The notes under the pieces are model-generated. The model saw only the letters and a program-made list of their open reading frames with translations. It was not told where the DNA came from and ran no database searches. A DNA stretch of 26,224 bases from a virus, in IMG/VR virus record IMGVR_UViG_3300046000_001847, positions 1 to 26,224 of that record. One strand, 5' to 3'. This document shows positions 13,578 to 20,989 of this stretch, one piece after another. Each line of letters opens with the position of its first letter. The first letter of the stretch is position 1. The position numbers were made by a program, and so were the translations under genes.

Positions 13578-15197
13578 TTAAACTAATGTTTTTCCAGCTT
13601 TTACCGCAACATCTATCTTTTGAATAGAAAAAGGGTTGCCGTTAATGTCTACTTCTAATCCGAGTTGCATAGTTGTACCTTGACCGCCAGCATTAATAGA
13701 AAAACGGTCTATGACAATACCTGTTGAGTATTCAGCAATATTGTATTCACCAATACCATATTCATACACATTAGAGTCATCTAACATATAAGTAGTTGAG
13801 TGATAACCTTCGGTGTAATCAAAACCCCACTTAACAGCTACTGATTGATTTGTTCCACTAATGAGAACCCAACCAATCTTCTTTAAAATCTTTAGTTTAG
13901 TTGCCGCATCAAAGTCAAAGTAGTTAGTGAAATACTGTAAACGATATGTAGTACCATTGTCAGAGTGTCCGAAGTACTTACCAATGTAAGATGTCTGACC
14001 AATTAATAACTCTTTAGCCTGAGTAATACAAAATGACTTAGGTTCTAAACTATCCCAAATCGTTACTCTAGCTGAACCGTCTTGTAGACGTGAACGGGTG
14101 TCAAAGCAATACACAAAACGTGTCGTGGGTAACGACAATAAATAAATAGCATCTCGTTCGTAATAAATACTTTTAACCTTGCCTAAGTCACCTTCAGCAG
14201 CTACATTACCCATCAAGTCATCACGAACATTCTTAGAGATGTCGTTCATTGGTAGTGACTTCTCTTGAATCACACGAGCAAGGCTACGAACACCAGCATC
14301 AGATAAGAACACAATATCTGTGCCAATGTTCTGTACCGAGTCACGAGCAATACAACCTACATTGTAGATAATGTCTTGTAATACTAAGCTACCCGTATCA
14401 ATCGGGTTAGCGTAGATAGCAATGTTGTTACGACCAAAGATAACCAAGAATCCGTTATGTCCTGCGATAGCGACAATGTTATCACCATTAGGGAATACTT
14501 CTTGTAGGTTTAAATAACCTGCAGAACCTGTTGTAAAGTCAGAACCACGTAGTAAGTCACTAAAATATACTGTCTGTGTGTCTCCAACAATGTTACCAAC
14601 CCAAATACGACCAAAACCAGAGAATACTGCATTAGGTTTAAATGATGCGTTATTGTGATTAGCTGGTAATGTTCCAACATCACTTATCTGTTGAAAGCCA
14701 AACGTACCGCTATCGTGGTCGTGAGGGTCTCCACCAGAGACAGGTAACTCATGCCACACCAACATCGGATGTGCAGCTTGTGCTAAATAAGCATGAGGCT
14801 GAAAGTCATTTACATCACCGTATGGCATTGCTGCCATCTGCCAGTTGTTAGCAGTTATCGTGTATGAAGCGTTTCCTGAATTGTCTGCATTTCGGACAAG
14901 AAGCTGTGTAAGTGTTGTGCGACCAGTGAATAACTTGTTATTGCCAGCCGATATAATTGTATTGCTTCCGCCATCTACTACCTCCATCATTGATTCAATC
15001 GGATTAGAGCCTAAGTCTGTGTTCGTAGCGTTCAGCGGAGTCCAACCCCGTCTTGCACCAATACGACCATAGCGGTCAATAACGCAGTTCTGTGCCTTGA
15101 GAGCAAAGCCAGAAGACAGCGTAATGCTTGACTCTTGAAGATTGAGACCGTAAAAGCCCGGTGCTGCAATCGAGGAAGTTTGCAGTGTGCCAGCCAT
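13578..15197 (-). CDS. tail nozzle/stabilisation protein (T7 gp12 position)
   Basis: A 539-residue beta-rich protein following the adaptor gene, matching tail tubular protein B (T7 gp12) in place and general type. The N-terminus (PGFYGLNLQESSITLSSGFALKAQN) and RYGRIGARRGWTPLN are features I recognise from phage nozzle/stabilisation proteins in which a stretch binds the adaptor; the rest reads as a propeller-like set of strand repeats (VWVGN, VIFGRNNIAIYA, VFLSDAGVRSLAR). The start is ATG 15197, inside a TAATG overlap; the frame is open five codons further (GTG 15212). Homology to gp12 itself is not visible by eye. Confidence 0.74.
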   Translation of the reverse strand: MAGTLQTSSIAAPGFYGLNLQESSITLSSGFALKAQNCVIDRYGRIGARRGWTPLNATNTDLGSNPIESMMEVVDGGSNTIISAGNNKLFTGRTTLTQLLVRNADNSGNASYTITANNWQMAAMPYGDVNDFQPHAYLAQAAHPMLVWHELPVSGGDPHDHDSGTFGFQQISDVGTLPANHNNASFKPNAVFSGFGRIWVGNIVGDTQTVYFSDLLRGSDFTTGSAGYLNLQEVFPNGDNIVAIAGHNGFLVIFGRNNIAIYANPIDTGSLVLQDIIYNVGCIARDSVQNIGTDIVFLSDAGVRSLARVIQEKSLPMNDISKNVRDDLMGNVAAEGDLGKVKSIYYERDAIYLLSLPTTRFVYCFDTRSRLQDGSARVTIWDSLEPKSFCITQAKELLIGQTSYIGKYFGHSDNGTTYRLQYFTNYFDFDAATKLKILKKIGWVLISGTNQSVAVKWGFDYTEGYHSTTYMLDDSNVYEYGIGEYNIAEYSTGIVIDRFSINAGGQGTTMQLGLEVDINGNPFSIQKIDVAVKAGKTLV

Positions 15198-15853
15198 TAG
15201 ACGGGATACCACGCTTCTTCTTCAAAGTACCTTGCAGACTCTAAACCAATAGCATCAGCAAGACTTTGTTTAAATAGTGCATAGGTCTCAGCAGATTGAA
15301 CACCGCCATCTTCGCCTCTTTCCGCTTGCGCCCTAGCCAACGCACCAAGGATGACAGGCTCATGTGGAATTAAGATTTGGTCTGAGTTAGATGCAAGTTC
15401 AGCTTGCGGTTTAGTGATTTTAAACTGTATGCTGTAAACACCATCAGGTATTGGGAAAAGGTCTACTTGAGTATCCCCGTTAGCGTCTGTACCATTAAAG
15501 TTATAATAGTACGGTGAACCTTGTTGTGGTGTTGTAATTAAAAACTGTTCGTTCATAAAACGAGTAGTAGCGTTTCGCATTACAAAGTTACTAGTGTCAT
15601 TCAGAACATCAGTAACACGAAACCGCTGCCCAGTGCCAACTAGAGTATAATTAGTTGTACTTGCGCTTGTTGTGACGGTTATTGTCTCATACAAGGCGTT
15701 CCAGTTGTACGCATCTTCAACCTGACGCTTAGAATCGTTAATGTACCTTGCAATCAGTTTGACATAGGCGTTATCCGATACCGAGGAAGCCTCTGGCTCA
15801 CGCAGTCGAATCAACACATCGTTCGTTAATTCTAGGTAATTTTTAGTTGCCAT
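15197..15853 (-). CDS. tail adaptor protein (T7 gp11-like, tail tubular protein A)
   Basis: A 218-residue head-to-tail adaptor. The N-terminal helices (LTNDVLIRLREPEASSV, then YVKLIARYINDSKRQVEDAYNWNALYET) are typical of gp11/P22 gp4-type adaptors that bind the portal; the middle is a beta domain (residues 55-145) with DTQVDLFPIPDGVYSIQFKI; the C-terminal helix (AQAERGED, LADAIGLESARYFEEEAWYPV) completes the fold. It precedes the nozzle gene with a TAATG overlap. A promoter-like sequence lies just upstream. Confidence 0.82.
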   Translation of the reverse strand: MATKNYLELTNDVLIRLREPEASSVSDNAYVKLIARYINDSKRQVEDAYNWNALYETITVTTSASTTNYTLVGTGQRFRVTDVLNDTSNFVMRNATTRFMNEQFLITTPQQGSPYYYNFNGTDANGDTQVDLFPIPDGVYSIQFKITKPQAELASNSDQILIPHEPVILGALARAQAERGEDGGVQSAETYALFKQSLADAIGLESARYFEEEAWYPV

Positions 15854-15861
15854 ATAGTCCT

Positions 15862-15890
15862 AGTGTATCATACTTTTACAAAAACCACAA
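15862..15890 (-). promoter_or_regulatory. possible sigma70-like promoter for the tail genes
   Basis: Reading leftward, TTGTGG (complement of 15885-15890), a 17-base spacer, and TACACT (complement of 15862-15867). It is in one of the few gaps of this arm (48 bases), just before the adaptor gene. Moderate match to consensus only. Confidence 0.4.
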
Positions 15891-15901
15891 GCTATTTCTG
15901 C

Positions 15902-16147
15902 TCAACAGTCCCACTTTTTTAATGCTAATGCTTTACGGGTTGGTTTACCCTTTTCGTCCTTCATTGGACCAGCGACACCGCCCATCCTAGCGCAGAAGCT
16001 CTTACGCCGTCCAGCCGCTTTAGGCGACTTTGCAGCCTCTTTAGCAGACACTGGTGGCTTTAGCTTAGAACCTGTGGTTTTGTTGTAGTAGTCTCGCCCT
16101 TTCTGATTGAGACCGCCTTCAGGGTTCTGAAATGCTTTCTTAGGCAT
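15902..16147 (-). CDS. DUF6321-like basic phage protein
   Basis: An 81-residue basic protein I recognise as a widespread phage protein (DUF6321): GGLNQKGRDYYNKTTGSKLK, then PPVSAKEAAKSPKAAGRRKS, FCARMGGVAGPMKD, and GKPTRKALALKKWDC. Two cysteines (in SFCARM and the last residue) and many Lys/Arg suggest nucleic acid or capsid surface contact; function is unknown. Its start ATG overlaps the previous stop (TAATG). First (in position) of four tiny basic proteins. Confidence 0.8.
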   Translation of the reverse strand: MPKKAFQNPEGGLNQKGRDYYNKTTGSKLKPPVSAKEAAKSPKAAGRRKSFCARMGGVAGPMKDEKGKPTRKALALKKWDC

Positions 16148-16299
16148 TACTTCTTCTTAGCTGTCTTAGCAGCATCTTTAAAGTCTTGAGCCGAAGGAGC
16201 GCCTTTGCTACCAACCTTACGCATACGCTCACCGGAGCCAGCCTTTATACGAGCTTTCTTGGCAGCGATATTGGCATACAATCCAGGTTTAGTAGCCAC
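16147..16299 (-). CDS. small basic phage protein (50 aa)
   Basis: A 50-residue protein starting at GTG 16299, with 11 Lys and 3 Arg against 3 acidic residues. Sequence features KPGLYANIAAKKARIKAGSG, ERMRKVGSKGAP and a Lys-rich tail (KTAKKK) match a very common small protein of aquatic phages. The start overlaps the end of the next upstream gene by 11 bases; the stop overlaps the DUF6321 ATG. No function known. Confidence 0.78.
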   Translation of the reverse strand: MATKPGLYANIAAKKARIKAGSGERMRKVGSKGAPSAQDFKDAAKTAKKK

Positions 16300-16432
16300 G
16301 ACTCATACCCATCTTCTTAGCTGGTTTAGCTTTAGGAGTAGTCATCTTAGCTCCTGTTTTCTGAGCATACGACTTAGCTTCTTTCTTACCCTTAGCTGTG
16401 TAAGGAAACTTCTTGTCTTTGACCATTGGCAT
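16289..16432 (-). CDS. small basic phage protein (47 aa)
   Basis: A 47-residue protein with 13 Lys and one Arg against two acidic residues: MPMVKDKKFPYTAKGKKEAK, then SYAQKTGAKMTTPKAKPAKK, ending MGMSRGY. The MPMVKxKKFPYT opening recurs in phage small proteins. Start ATG 16432, three bases after the stop of the preceding gene. Likely disordered and nucleic-acid binding; function unknown. Confidence 0.75.
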   Translation of the reverse strand: MPMVKDKKFPYTAKGKKEAKSYAQKTGAKMTTPKAKPAKKMGMSRGY

Positions 16433-16434
16433 GA

Positions 16435-16581
16435 TTACTTCCTTTTCTTTGGTTGTGGTTTAGATTGTCCTGCTTTTGATAGGGCTATTGCGATAGCTTG
16501 TTTCTGTGGCTTTCCTGCCTTCATCTCTTTACGGATGTTAGTAGAGATAGTCTTCTGTGATGTACCTGATTTAAGTGGCAT
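16435..16581 (-). CDS. DUF6496-like small basic phage protein (48 aa)
   Basis: A 48-residue protein with 11 Lys and 2 Arg against one acidic residue. It has the DUF6496 pattern, [20 protein letters not shown], then [16 protein letters not shown], widely seen in phages with unknown function. The helix-like segment ([11 protein letters not shown] and [12 protein letters not shown]) is flanked by basic flexible ends. AAGGA lies about 7 bases before the ATG. It precedes the other three basic genes with only three bases or overlaps between them. Confidence 0.82.
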   Translation of the reverse strand: MPLKSGTSQKTISTNIRKEMKAGKPQKQAIAIALSKAGQSKPQPKKRK

Positions 16582-16589
16582 ATCAGTCC

Positions 16590-16937
16590 TTAGGCAAAGT
16601 TCTGTACAGTTGACCTAGCGTCTAACTCTACCGTGATAACCACAGTAGTGGTAGAGCCTGTTTCAGATATAGCTCGAATCTCATCACCTTCTTCTAAAGC
16701 AACATAGTTACCATCACCAAGTAAAAAGAATGTTTTAGTAGACAATGGATAAGCAGAAGCAATCGCTACTTCAACATCTTCACTCTTGTCGTACCACCAG
16801 CAACTAAATGTCTTAGCTGAAGCAGTATTATTAAACGCATACAACAGTCTCCACAATGCTATGTTTCGTGTAGGAACAGTGAACAATGTTGTCTTAGTGT
16901 TTGCTACTAAATTCTTACCTACTGAATGTGAGCGCAT
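16590..16937 (-). CDS. small beta-rich virion-like protein, unknown function
   Basis: A 115-residue protein built of beta strands ([74 protein letters not shown]). I recognise it as a protein found in many phage genomes near head or tail genes, sometimes annotated as a structural or decoration protein. No catalytic motif. The compact all-beta look fits a capsid decoration or tail accessory role; this is inference. Confidence 0.68.
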   Translation of the reverse strand: MRSHSVGKNLVANTKTTLFTVPTRNIALWRLLYAFNNTASAKTFSCWWYDKSEDVEVAIASAYPLSTKTFFLLGDGNYVALEEGDEIRAISETGSTTTVVITVELDARSTVQNFA

Positions 16938-16939
16938 GG

Positions 16940-17146
16940 TTACTTTCTAAATACCATCTCTGAAACATAACTGATAAACGCACCAGCAACGGAAGCAACA
17001 CCCATCAATGCCCACAGAGAACCTTTACTACGCTCTGCCATAGCTACTAACTTCTTAATGTCTACTTCTAAGGCATCTACTTTACGTTCTAGGTTCTCTA
17101 CGGAGTTAACTAACTTACCGTACTCTACTGGGTCAATATCAGTCAT
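16940..17146 (-). CDS. small coiled-coil membrane protein
   Basis: A 68-residue protein: an N-terminal coiled coil (YGKLVNSVENLERKVDALEV, about 9-38), then a C-terminal membrane segment (SLWALMGVASVAGAFISYVS, about 43-62) and basic end FRK. This is the layout of XhlA-type hemolysin/holin accessory proteins. It is far from the lysis cassette and just after the capsid terminator, so a role in lysis is only a possibility. It is separated from the next gene by two bases. Confidence 0.65.
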   Translation of the reverse strand: MTDIDPVEYGKLVNSVENLERKVDALEVDIKKLVAMAERSKGSLWALMGVASVAGAFISYVSEMVFRK

Positions 17147-17194
17147 GGGTTAACTTTCGTATAATAGGTTTGTTTTAATACACTCTATGAATAC

Positions 17195-17243
17195 ACTAAA
17201 ACAAACTCCCCCATCCAAAGTCAGATAGGACAGGGGAGAGTTT
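17195..17243 (-). terminator. rho-independent terminator just after the capsid gene
   Basis: Reading leftward: AAACTCTCCCC, a 20-base loop, GGGGGAGTTT, then GTTTTAG. The stem has six pairs (AAACTC/GAGTTT) plus four C-G pairs with one bulged T, followed by a T-rich tail. It begins four bases after the capsid stop. The same place is used by the T7 terminator after gene 10. A TATTAT (17161-17166, leftward) lies downstream but without a good -35, so I do not call a promoter. Confidence 0.8.
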
Positions 17244-17247
17244 ACTA

Positions 17248-18210
17248 CTAGGCGTTTACAGCCAATACGAAACCAGCTTCTGGACGTACAACTTTAGTGC
17301 CGAACAATGTGTCAGCAGTGTAAAGTGTAGACAGATACTCTTGCTTGTACTGTACTTGTGAGCGAACACCAAGCTGCTCTGCAAACACGGTTGTGTCTGT
17401 ATGGAACAATAGTGCAGCTTTGATTGCGTCGCCAACTGAGTTATCAGCGGCTGTTTCAATAGTTGGCATATTGCTTGATACATAAACATCAATACCATAC
17501 AACTTACCGATTTGACCATTGTTTACGCCACGACCATCAACGAAGTCGCTGGAGTTGTAACGGTCAATGCCCATGATTGCGTTACGCAGTGAAGGAGGAA
17601 TCGCAAACTTACGACCATCCATTGGTACGTCAGCGTCATCCATCAACTGGATTAGCTTACGGAAACCAGCGTCTGTGAACAAGTCAGAAGTGGTTACAGT
17701 GTCAAGAGCATACAGTGTCAAACCTGTGGTTGCATCGATAAAGTAAGCATTGCTGTGAACCCAGTCAGACGCATCGCCATCGCCATAAGACTTACCACCA
17801 GCGATTAACAAGTCATCAACTTTCTTAGCCAAAGCGTAACCAGCGTCTTCTGTGTAGAAAGAACGTAGGGAAGCCAATGATTGAACTTCTGTGATGTCCT
17901 CGATGAAACGTGAGTACTCAAAGTGTTGGTCAACTGCAACCAATACTTCGCTCTCAGTATCAGCTTGAACGGTAACTGCAGTGTTAGCTGCTTTAGCAGT
18001 AGCTACACCACGAGTTGGTTTAGGGATGTGCAGTGTATCGCCTTTTTTGCCTTTGAAAGACATTTTGCGAACAAGGTTAGCCAATACTAGGTTTTTCTTG
18101 TAAGCAGCGATAACTTCATCAGACCAGATTTCTGGAATGAACTTGTCTGCGTTTGCTTTTGTTACTACGGATGTTGAACCACCCGGATATGCTGCGCCTA
18201 CTAATGCCAT
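17248..18210 (-). CDS. major capsid protein
   Basis: A 320-residue HK97-fold-type capsid protein. Recognisable stretches: IPEIWSDEVIAAYKKNLVLANLV near the start, a glycine-rich loop with HIPKPTRGVATAK (about 60-72), the helix ALAKKVDDLLIAGG (about 125-138), then the P-domain style segment RKLIQLMDDADVPMDGRKFAIPP and IGKLYGIDVYVSSNMP, ending GTKVVRPEAGFVLAV. AAAGGA lies about 9 bases before the ATG. It directly follows the scaffold gene and precedes a terminator, which fits the most abundant late transcript. A 13-base inverted repeat (TTAGAA-A-TTCTAA, 18227-18239) lies between scaffold stop and this start. Confidence 0.92.
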   Translation of the reverse strand: MALVGAAYPGGSTSVVTKANADKFIPEIWSDEVIAAYKKNLVLANLVRKMSFKGKKGDTLHIPKPTRGVATAKAANTAVTVQADTESEVLVAVDQHFEYSRFIEDITEVQSLASLRSFYTEDAGYALAKKVDDLLIAGGKSYGDGDASDWVHSNAYFIDATTGLTLYALDTVTTSDLFTDAGFRKLIQLMDDADVPMDGRKFAIPPSLRNAIMGIDRYNSSDFVDGRGVNNGQIGKLYGIDVYVSSNMPTIETAADNSVGDAIKAALLFHTDTTVFAEQLGVRSQVQYKQEYLSTLYTADTLFGTKVVRPEAGFVLAVNA

Positions 18211-18241
18211 GATATTTTTCCTTTAATTAGAAATTCTAAAA

Positions 18242-19069
18242 TTACTTAACTCGCCCTTCGCTGTATGCTTGCATGATTTCATCAGACATTTGCATATAAC
18301 GGTCAGGGTCTGTCATTCTCAGTTTAATAAGGTCTGCTCGACGATATACTTTCCTACTTGTTTCGCCAGCGCCACCAACATCGACTGTAGCTGCTTTCAT
18401 TGCTTGTTCTTGGGCTTTGCTTTCTACTGCTGCTGTTTGAGTGTTTTGAGTCTGTTGTTTGATTTGTCTAAGTTCCTTGTAGGTACTTAACAATTCATCA
18501 GCGGATTCAAAGTCGAATTCAGCGTCAGCTTTAGCAAACAAATTTAAGCGAATAGCTGAAGATTTAACCCAATCTTGAAATCCGCTATCGGATGCGATAG
18601 TGGCAAAGTCTGGGTGCTTTGAGGACAACTGTTGAGCTGTCTTCATGCGCTTCATGTCTAACGCTGCTTGTCTTGCTTCAAGAACTGCAGGATGCTTCTC
18701 TACTTGTCTGTTGACCGCACTAGCTGGGTCTGCAAAAAAGTCTTCTTCGAGCGATTCTTCAAGCGGCTTCGCTTCCTTAGCCTTAGAGTCGAGTTGCTGT
18801 TTTAACAGTTGGTCTGCAAGACTTCGTACTTCGTGAACTTCGTTTGCTTGTCGTCCAATCAACTTTTCAGCCTCTTGGTGCATCTTAGCAATCTCAATAG
18901 CAGACTTACCACGATACTTCTCTGGTAATTCTTCTACTTGTTCACTGACATTAGCTGTTTCAGTTTGTCCTGCAGCAGTGCTGTCAGGTACTGGGGTTGT
19001 AACGTCTTGTACTACTTCTTGCTCACTGCTGTTAAACAGTTCTTCTTCTTGAATAAAGTTTGCTGCCAT
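18242..19069 (-). CDS. scaffolding (capsid assembly) protein
   Basis: A 275-residue acidic, helical protein, Gln/Ala/Glu/Lys-rich, lying immediately before the capsid gene. The N-terminus is disordered and acidic (EEELFNSSEQEVVQD), the centre has coiled-coil runs (IEIAKMHQEAEKLIGRQ, VRSLADQLLKQQLDSKA, KELRQIKQQ), and the C-terminus ends with a basic helix (VYRRADLIKLRMTDPDRYMQ, then YSEGRVK) like other podoviral scaffolds whose C-terminus contacts the capsid protein. GGGAG lies about 8 bases before ATG 19069. Its leader contains several inverted repeats. Confidence 0.88.
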   Translation of the reverse strand: MAANFIQEEELFNSSEQEVVQDVTTPVPDSTAAGQTETANVSEQVEELPEKYRGKSAIEIAKMHQEAEKLIGRQANEVHEVRSLADQLLKQQLDSKAKEAKPLEESLEEDFFADPASAVNRQVEKHPAVLEARQAALDMKRMKTAQQLSSKHPDFATIASDSGFQDWVKSSAIRLNLFAKADAEFDFESADELLSTYKELRQIKQQTQNTQTAAVESKAQEQAMKAATVDVGGAGETSRKVYRRADLIKLRMTDPDRYMQMSDEIMQAYSEGRVK

Positions 19070-19088
19070 TTAAAGTCTCCCGTCACCG

Positions 19089-19138
19089 AATCAAGTGATT
19101 TTAGGATTTGTAATCTAAGGCTTTATCTCCCGATAAAG
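19089..19138 (-). repeat. three consecutive inverted repeats in the scaffold leader
   Basis: In the 74-base gap before the scaffold gene: CTTTATC-TCCC-GATAAAG (19121-19138, seven perfect pairs); TTAG(g)ATT-TGT-AATCTAA (about 19101-19118, seven pairs with one bulge); AATCA-AG-TGATT (19089-19100). The transcript of scaffold and capsid would carry all three just before the ribosome-binding site. None has a T run, so they are not terminators. They may be processing or stability elements. Confidence 0.55.
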
Positions 19139-19143
19139 GTATC

Positions 19144-19371
19144 TTAGGCGTTTTGCTTTGCTTCTTGCTTCTGCTTGTCTTCGTGTCTTTTCGCCCATCT
19201 ATCGTAGGCAGCCACGTAAGTTGGGTCTGTGCCATCTAAACTAATTCTCACAGGTGAGATAATTCGATTAGCTACGTTCCCACAACCACAGGAGATTGTT
19301 GTTGTCTCATAATCAACAAAACCTTCTGTAATATGTTCTTCACTGCATTTAAAATCGTACATCCTACGCAT
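19144..19371 (-). CDS. small zinc-ribbon protein (FmdB-like)
   Basis: A 75-residue protein opening MYDFKCSEEH, then CGCG further on: C9, H13 (or only Cys), C28 and C30 resemble the half-ribbon of FmdB-like phage zinc proteins. The remainder (PTYVAAYDRWAKRHEDKQKQEAKQ) is a helical basic tail. The start is either ATG 19371, overlapping the upstream stop, or ATG 19362 (residue 4), which has AGGA 8 bases upstream. Similar small proteins sit before scaffold genes in marine podoviruses; function unknown, perhaps assembly or regulation. Confidence 0.68.
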   Translation of the reverse strand: MRRMYDFKCSEEHITEGFVDYETTTISCGCGNVANRIISPVRISLDGTDPTYVAAYDRWAKRHEDKQKQEAKQNA

Positions 19372-19624
19372 CCTGAGCTGCTCCCGCAGAGTCGTCCTGC
19401 AATGATGCGTAAGCCTGTTCTGAAGCAGGTTTAAGGGTAATGAGCCACTGAAGTAAGTCCAGTTGTCCCTTCTTTACCATTAAATCCGCTTCACTTTGAA
19501 TTGATAACACATGGTTCAACGAATTGAACATTTCTTGTGCATCTTCCATTAAATCTTGCCACCCTTCAGTTGACATCATTGAAAAGCGGTTTTCGTAATA
19601 GCTTTGTAGTTCCTTGTCTATCAT
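19364..19624 (-). CDS. small acidic helical protein before the head genes
   Basis: An 86-residue acidic protein that is almost all helix: YYENRFSMMSTEGWQDLMED, then AQEMFNSLNHVLSIQSEADL, and LDLLQWLITLKPASEQAY. The C-terminal 15 residues are Ala/Asp-rich and likely flexible. No named family; similar acidic helical proteins precede scaffolds in other podoviruses. It is the first gene behind the 19676-19704 promoter, with an AGGA-type site about 9 bases upstream of the ATG. Overlaps the next gene by eight bases. Confidence 0.65.
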   Translation of the reverse strand: MIDKELQSYYENRFSMMSTEGWQDLMEDAQEMFNSLNHVLSIQSEADLMVKKGQLDLLQWLITLKPASEQAYASLQDDSAGAAQDA

Positions 19625-19646
19625 TCTTCTTTGTCCTATTGGAGAA

Positions 19647-19658
19647 GTAAGTGCTTAC
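19647..19658. repeat. operator-like inverted repeat downstream of the head-gene promoter
   Basis: GTAAG-TG-CTTAC is a perfect inverted repeat in the 5' leader, about 11-22 bases beyond the expected transcription start of the 19676-19704 promoter. A second overlapping pairing (AAGTA at 19645, TACTT at 19660) is possible. Its place suggests an operator or 5' hairpin; this is inference. Confidence 0.4.
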
Positions 19659-19675
19659 ATACTTATTTTGTTGCA

Positions 19676-19704
19676 ATAATACCACACTTTTGCTAAAAAG
19701 TCAA
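19676..19704 (-). promoter_or_regulatory. strong sigma70-like promoter for the scaffold-capsid genes
   Basis: Reading leftward, TTGACT (19704-19699), a 17-base spacer and TATTAT (19681-19676), with TGG directly before it (extended -10, TGTGGTATTAT). It is in an 88-base AT-rich gap that also separates the upstream beta-solenoid gene from the head genes. This is the best promoter in the window and shares the TGTGGTA core with 837-848 and 3734-3744. Confidence 0.75.
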
Positions 19705-19712
19705 GTTATTTT

Positions 19713-20813
19713 TTAATTAAACAGTAAAAAAAAGCTCGAAGTATTGCCTGTGGATGGGGGTGCTGTAAATATCCATCCTGTATTGTTGCTGACGTTTGTT
19801 GAATTTGCCCCTGCGTACCATGTAGCACCACCTGTAGCATTGCTATTTTGAATACTTAAATAATCAGAACTTACAATTCCACTAGATTTGCTTATAGTAC
19901 CCGCAGTAGGTGGAAAAGTTGAATTAATAGTTACTAAGTTTCCAGCCCTTCCACTAATATTAAAATTAGTGACATTAAATGCTGTTCCTGAAAATGAAAA
20001 ATTAATAGTGTGCGCTACTGTTTTATTGCTAGAAAGAGTATTAACGGTCATGCTGCCGTAGTTAAAACTTGTACTGCTGGTACTGGTTGACCCATTAATT
20101 CCTATAGTTCCAAATACTAGACCAGTAGTAGAGCCAAGAGTAAAAGTTCTAGCTGTAGTTGAGGTACTTGTGAAATTAATTGTTGAAGATGCGGCACTAA
20201 ATGTTAGTCCAGTAAGATTTTGTATATTAAAAATAGTTCCTGTACCAGTTAAAGAAACGGTAGAAGTTCCAAGTGTGATTGCTCTTGTATTAACATTGTT
20301 AGAACTTATAGAACTACAAGTAACCGCCATTCCGTTGGAATTAAAACTTCCTCTAGTTACTGTAATCGCTCCTGTACCATTGTAAGCGTCTTGTAAAGTC
20401 CATGCACCACCAGTTCCATTAAAAGCAATGGCAGCTAATGTTTTACCTGCGGTAGTAATGGTTTTACCTGCAGTATTTGCTGTAAAAGATATAGTGCCCG
20501 TATAGCTAACTGTTAAATTTGTAGAAACCAAGGTTAAACTACCAGCAATAGACATTGAAGAAATACCAGTCAATGTCATTACAGCATCAAGGGCTGTTGC
20601 TCCCGACCCAAAACTTAAATCTCTACAAGCCGCACCTGTTGAAACAGTTACAGTAAATATTGACGTTCCTGTATTAGACAAGTTGTCAAATATGACATCA
20701 TCAGCAGTAGTAGGAGCAGACGCACCACTAGAACCGCCTGATGAAGCTGACCAGTTAAGTGTGTTTGAACTTGTCCAAGTTCCACTACCACCTACCCAAT
20801 ATCTAGTTGCCAT
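19713..20813 (-). CDS. beta-solenoid-like phage surface protein
   Basis: A 366-residue Ser/Thr/Asn/Gly-rich protein starting MATRYWVGGSGTWTSSNTLN, then DDVIFDNLSN: a very common opening in environmental phages. The body repeats short strands with T/S/N turns (SMSIAGSLTLV, FTANTAGKTITTAGKTLA, RAITLGTSTVSLTGTG, and so on), as in a beta-helix. It ends GWIFTAPPSTGNTSSFFLLFN. Likely an adhesin or virion decoration; no catalytic motif. It is between the portal and scaffold genes, downstream of the collagen-like and small acidic genes, overlapping the latter (TAATG). Confidence 0.72.
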   Translation of the reverse strand: MATRYWVGGSGTWTSSNTLNWSASSGGSSGASAPTTADDVIFDNLSNTGTSIFTVTVSTGAACRDLSFGSGATALDAVMTLTGISSMSIAGSLTLVSTNLTVSYTGTISFTANTAGKTITTAGKTLAAIAFNGTGGAWTLQDAYNGTGAITVTRGSFNSNGMAVTCSSISSNNVNTRAITLGTSTVSLTGTGTIFNIQNLTGLTFSAASSTINFTSTSTTARTFTLGSTTGLVFGTIGINGSTSTSSTSFNYGSMTVNTLSSNKTVAHTINFSFSGTAFNVTNFNISGRAGNLVTINSTFPPTAGTISKSSGIVSSDYLSIQNSNATGGATWYAGANSTNVSNNTGWIFTAPPSTGNTSSFFLLFN

Positions 20814-20989
20814 TATTCACCTTGTGGCACTTCTTCGGATGGTGTATTAATTAAGGTGTACCAATTATCAAATCGAGCTTGTTTCATTGCTTCGATTTCT
20901 TCATCAGTAAATGTGTGGTTATCCTCTAGGTGCAAAGCATCGGAAAATCGTTCACCATTTTGTTCAATAACAAAGTCAATTTTTATCAT
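20813..20989 (-). CDS. small acidic protein between fibre-like genes
   Basis: A 58-residue acidic protein. The start is ATG 20989 (TGATG overlap with the collagen-like stop) rather than the frame's further upstream codon at 21013. Features: a beta hairpin (MIKIDFVIEQNGERFSDALHL) followed by a helix (TDEEIEAMKQARFDNWYTLI) and an acidic end. Similar in design to the 58-aa protein after the tail fibre gene, though with no sequence identity I can claim. Possible fibre accessory; unknown function. Confidence 0.65.
   Translation of the reverse strand: MIKIDFVIEQNGERFSDALHLEDNHTFTDEEIEAMKQARFDNWYTLINTPSEEVPQGE

Noticed and set aside
16205-16618. Rightward open frame of 137 codons opposite the four tiny basic genes
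   Set aside because: Its Leu/Phe/Cys-rich product is the complement of Lys-rich codons. The leftward small genes match known phage families and are coupled.
17161-17166. Leftward promoter just after the capsid terminator
   Set aside because: TATTAT is present but no acceptable -35 hexamer occurs 16-18 bases away.
18227-18239. TTAGAA-A-TTCTAA repeat between scaffold and capsid as a terminator
   Set aside because: The one-base centre gives no usable loop, it is AT-only apart from two pairs, and it lacks a T run; capsid expression also requires read-through here.
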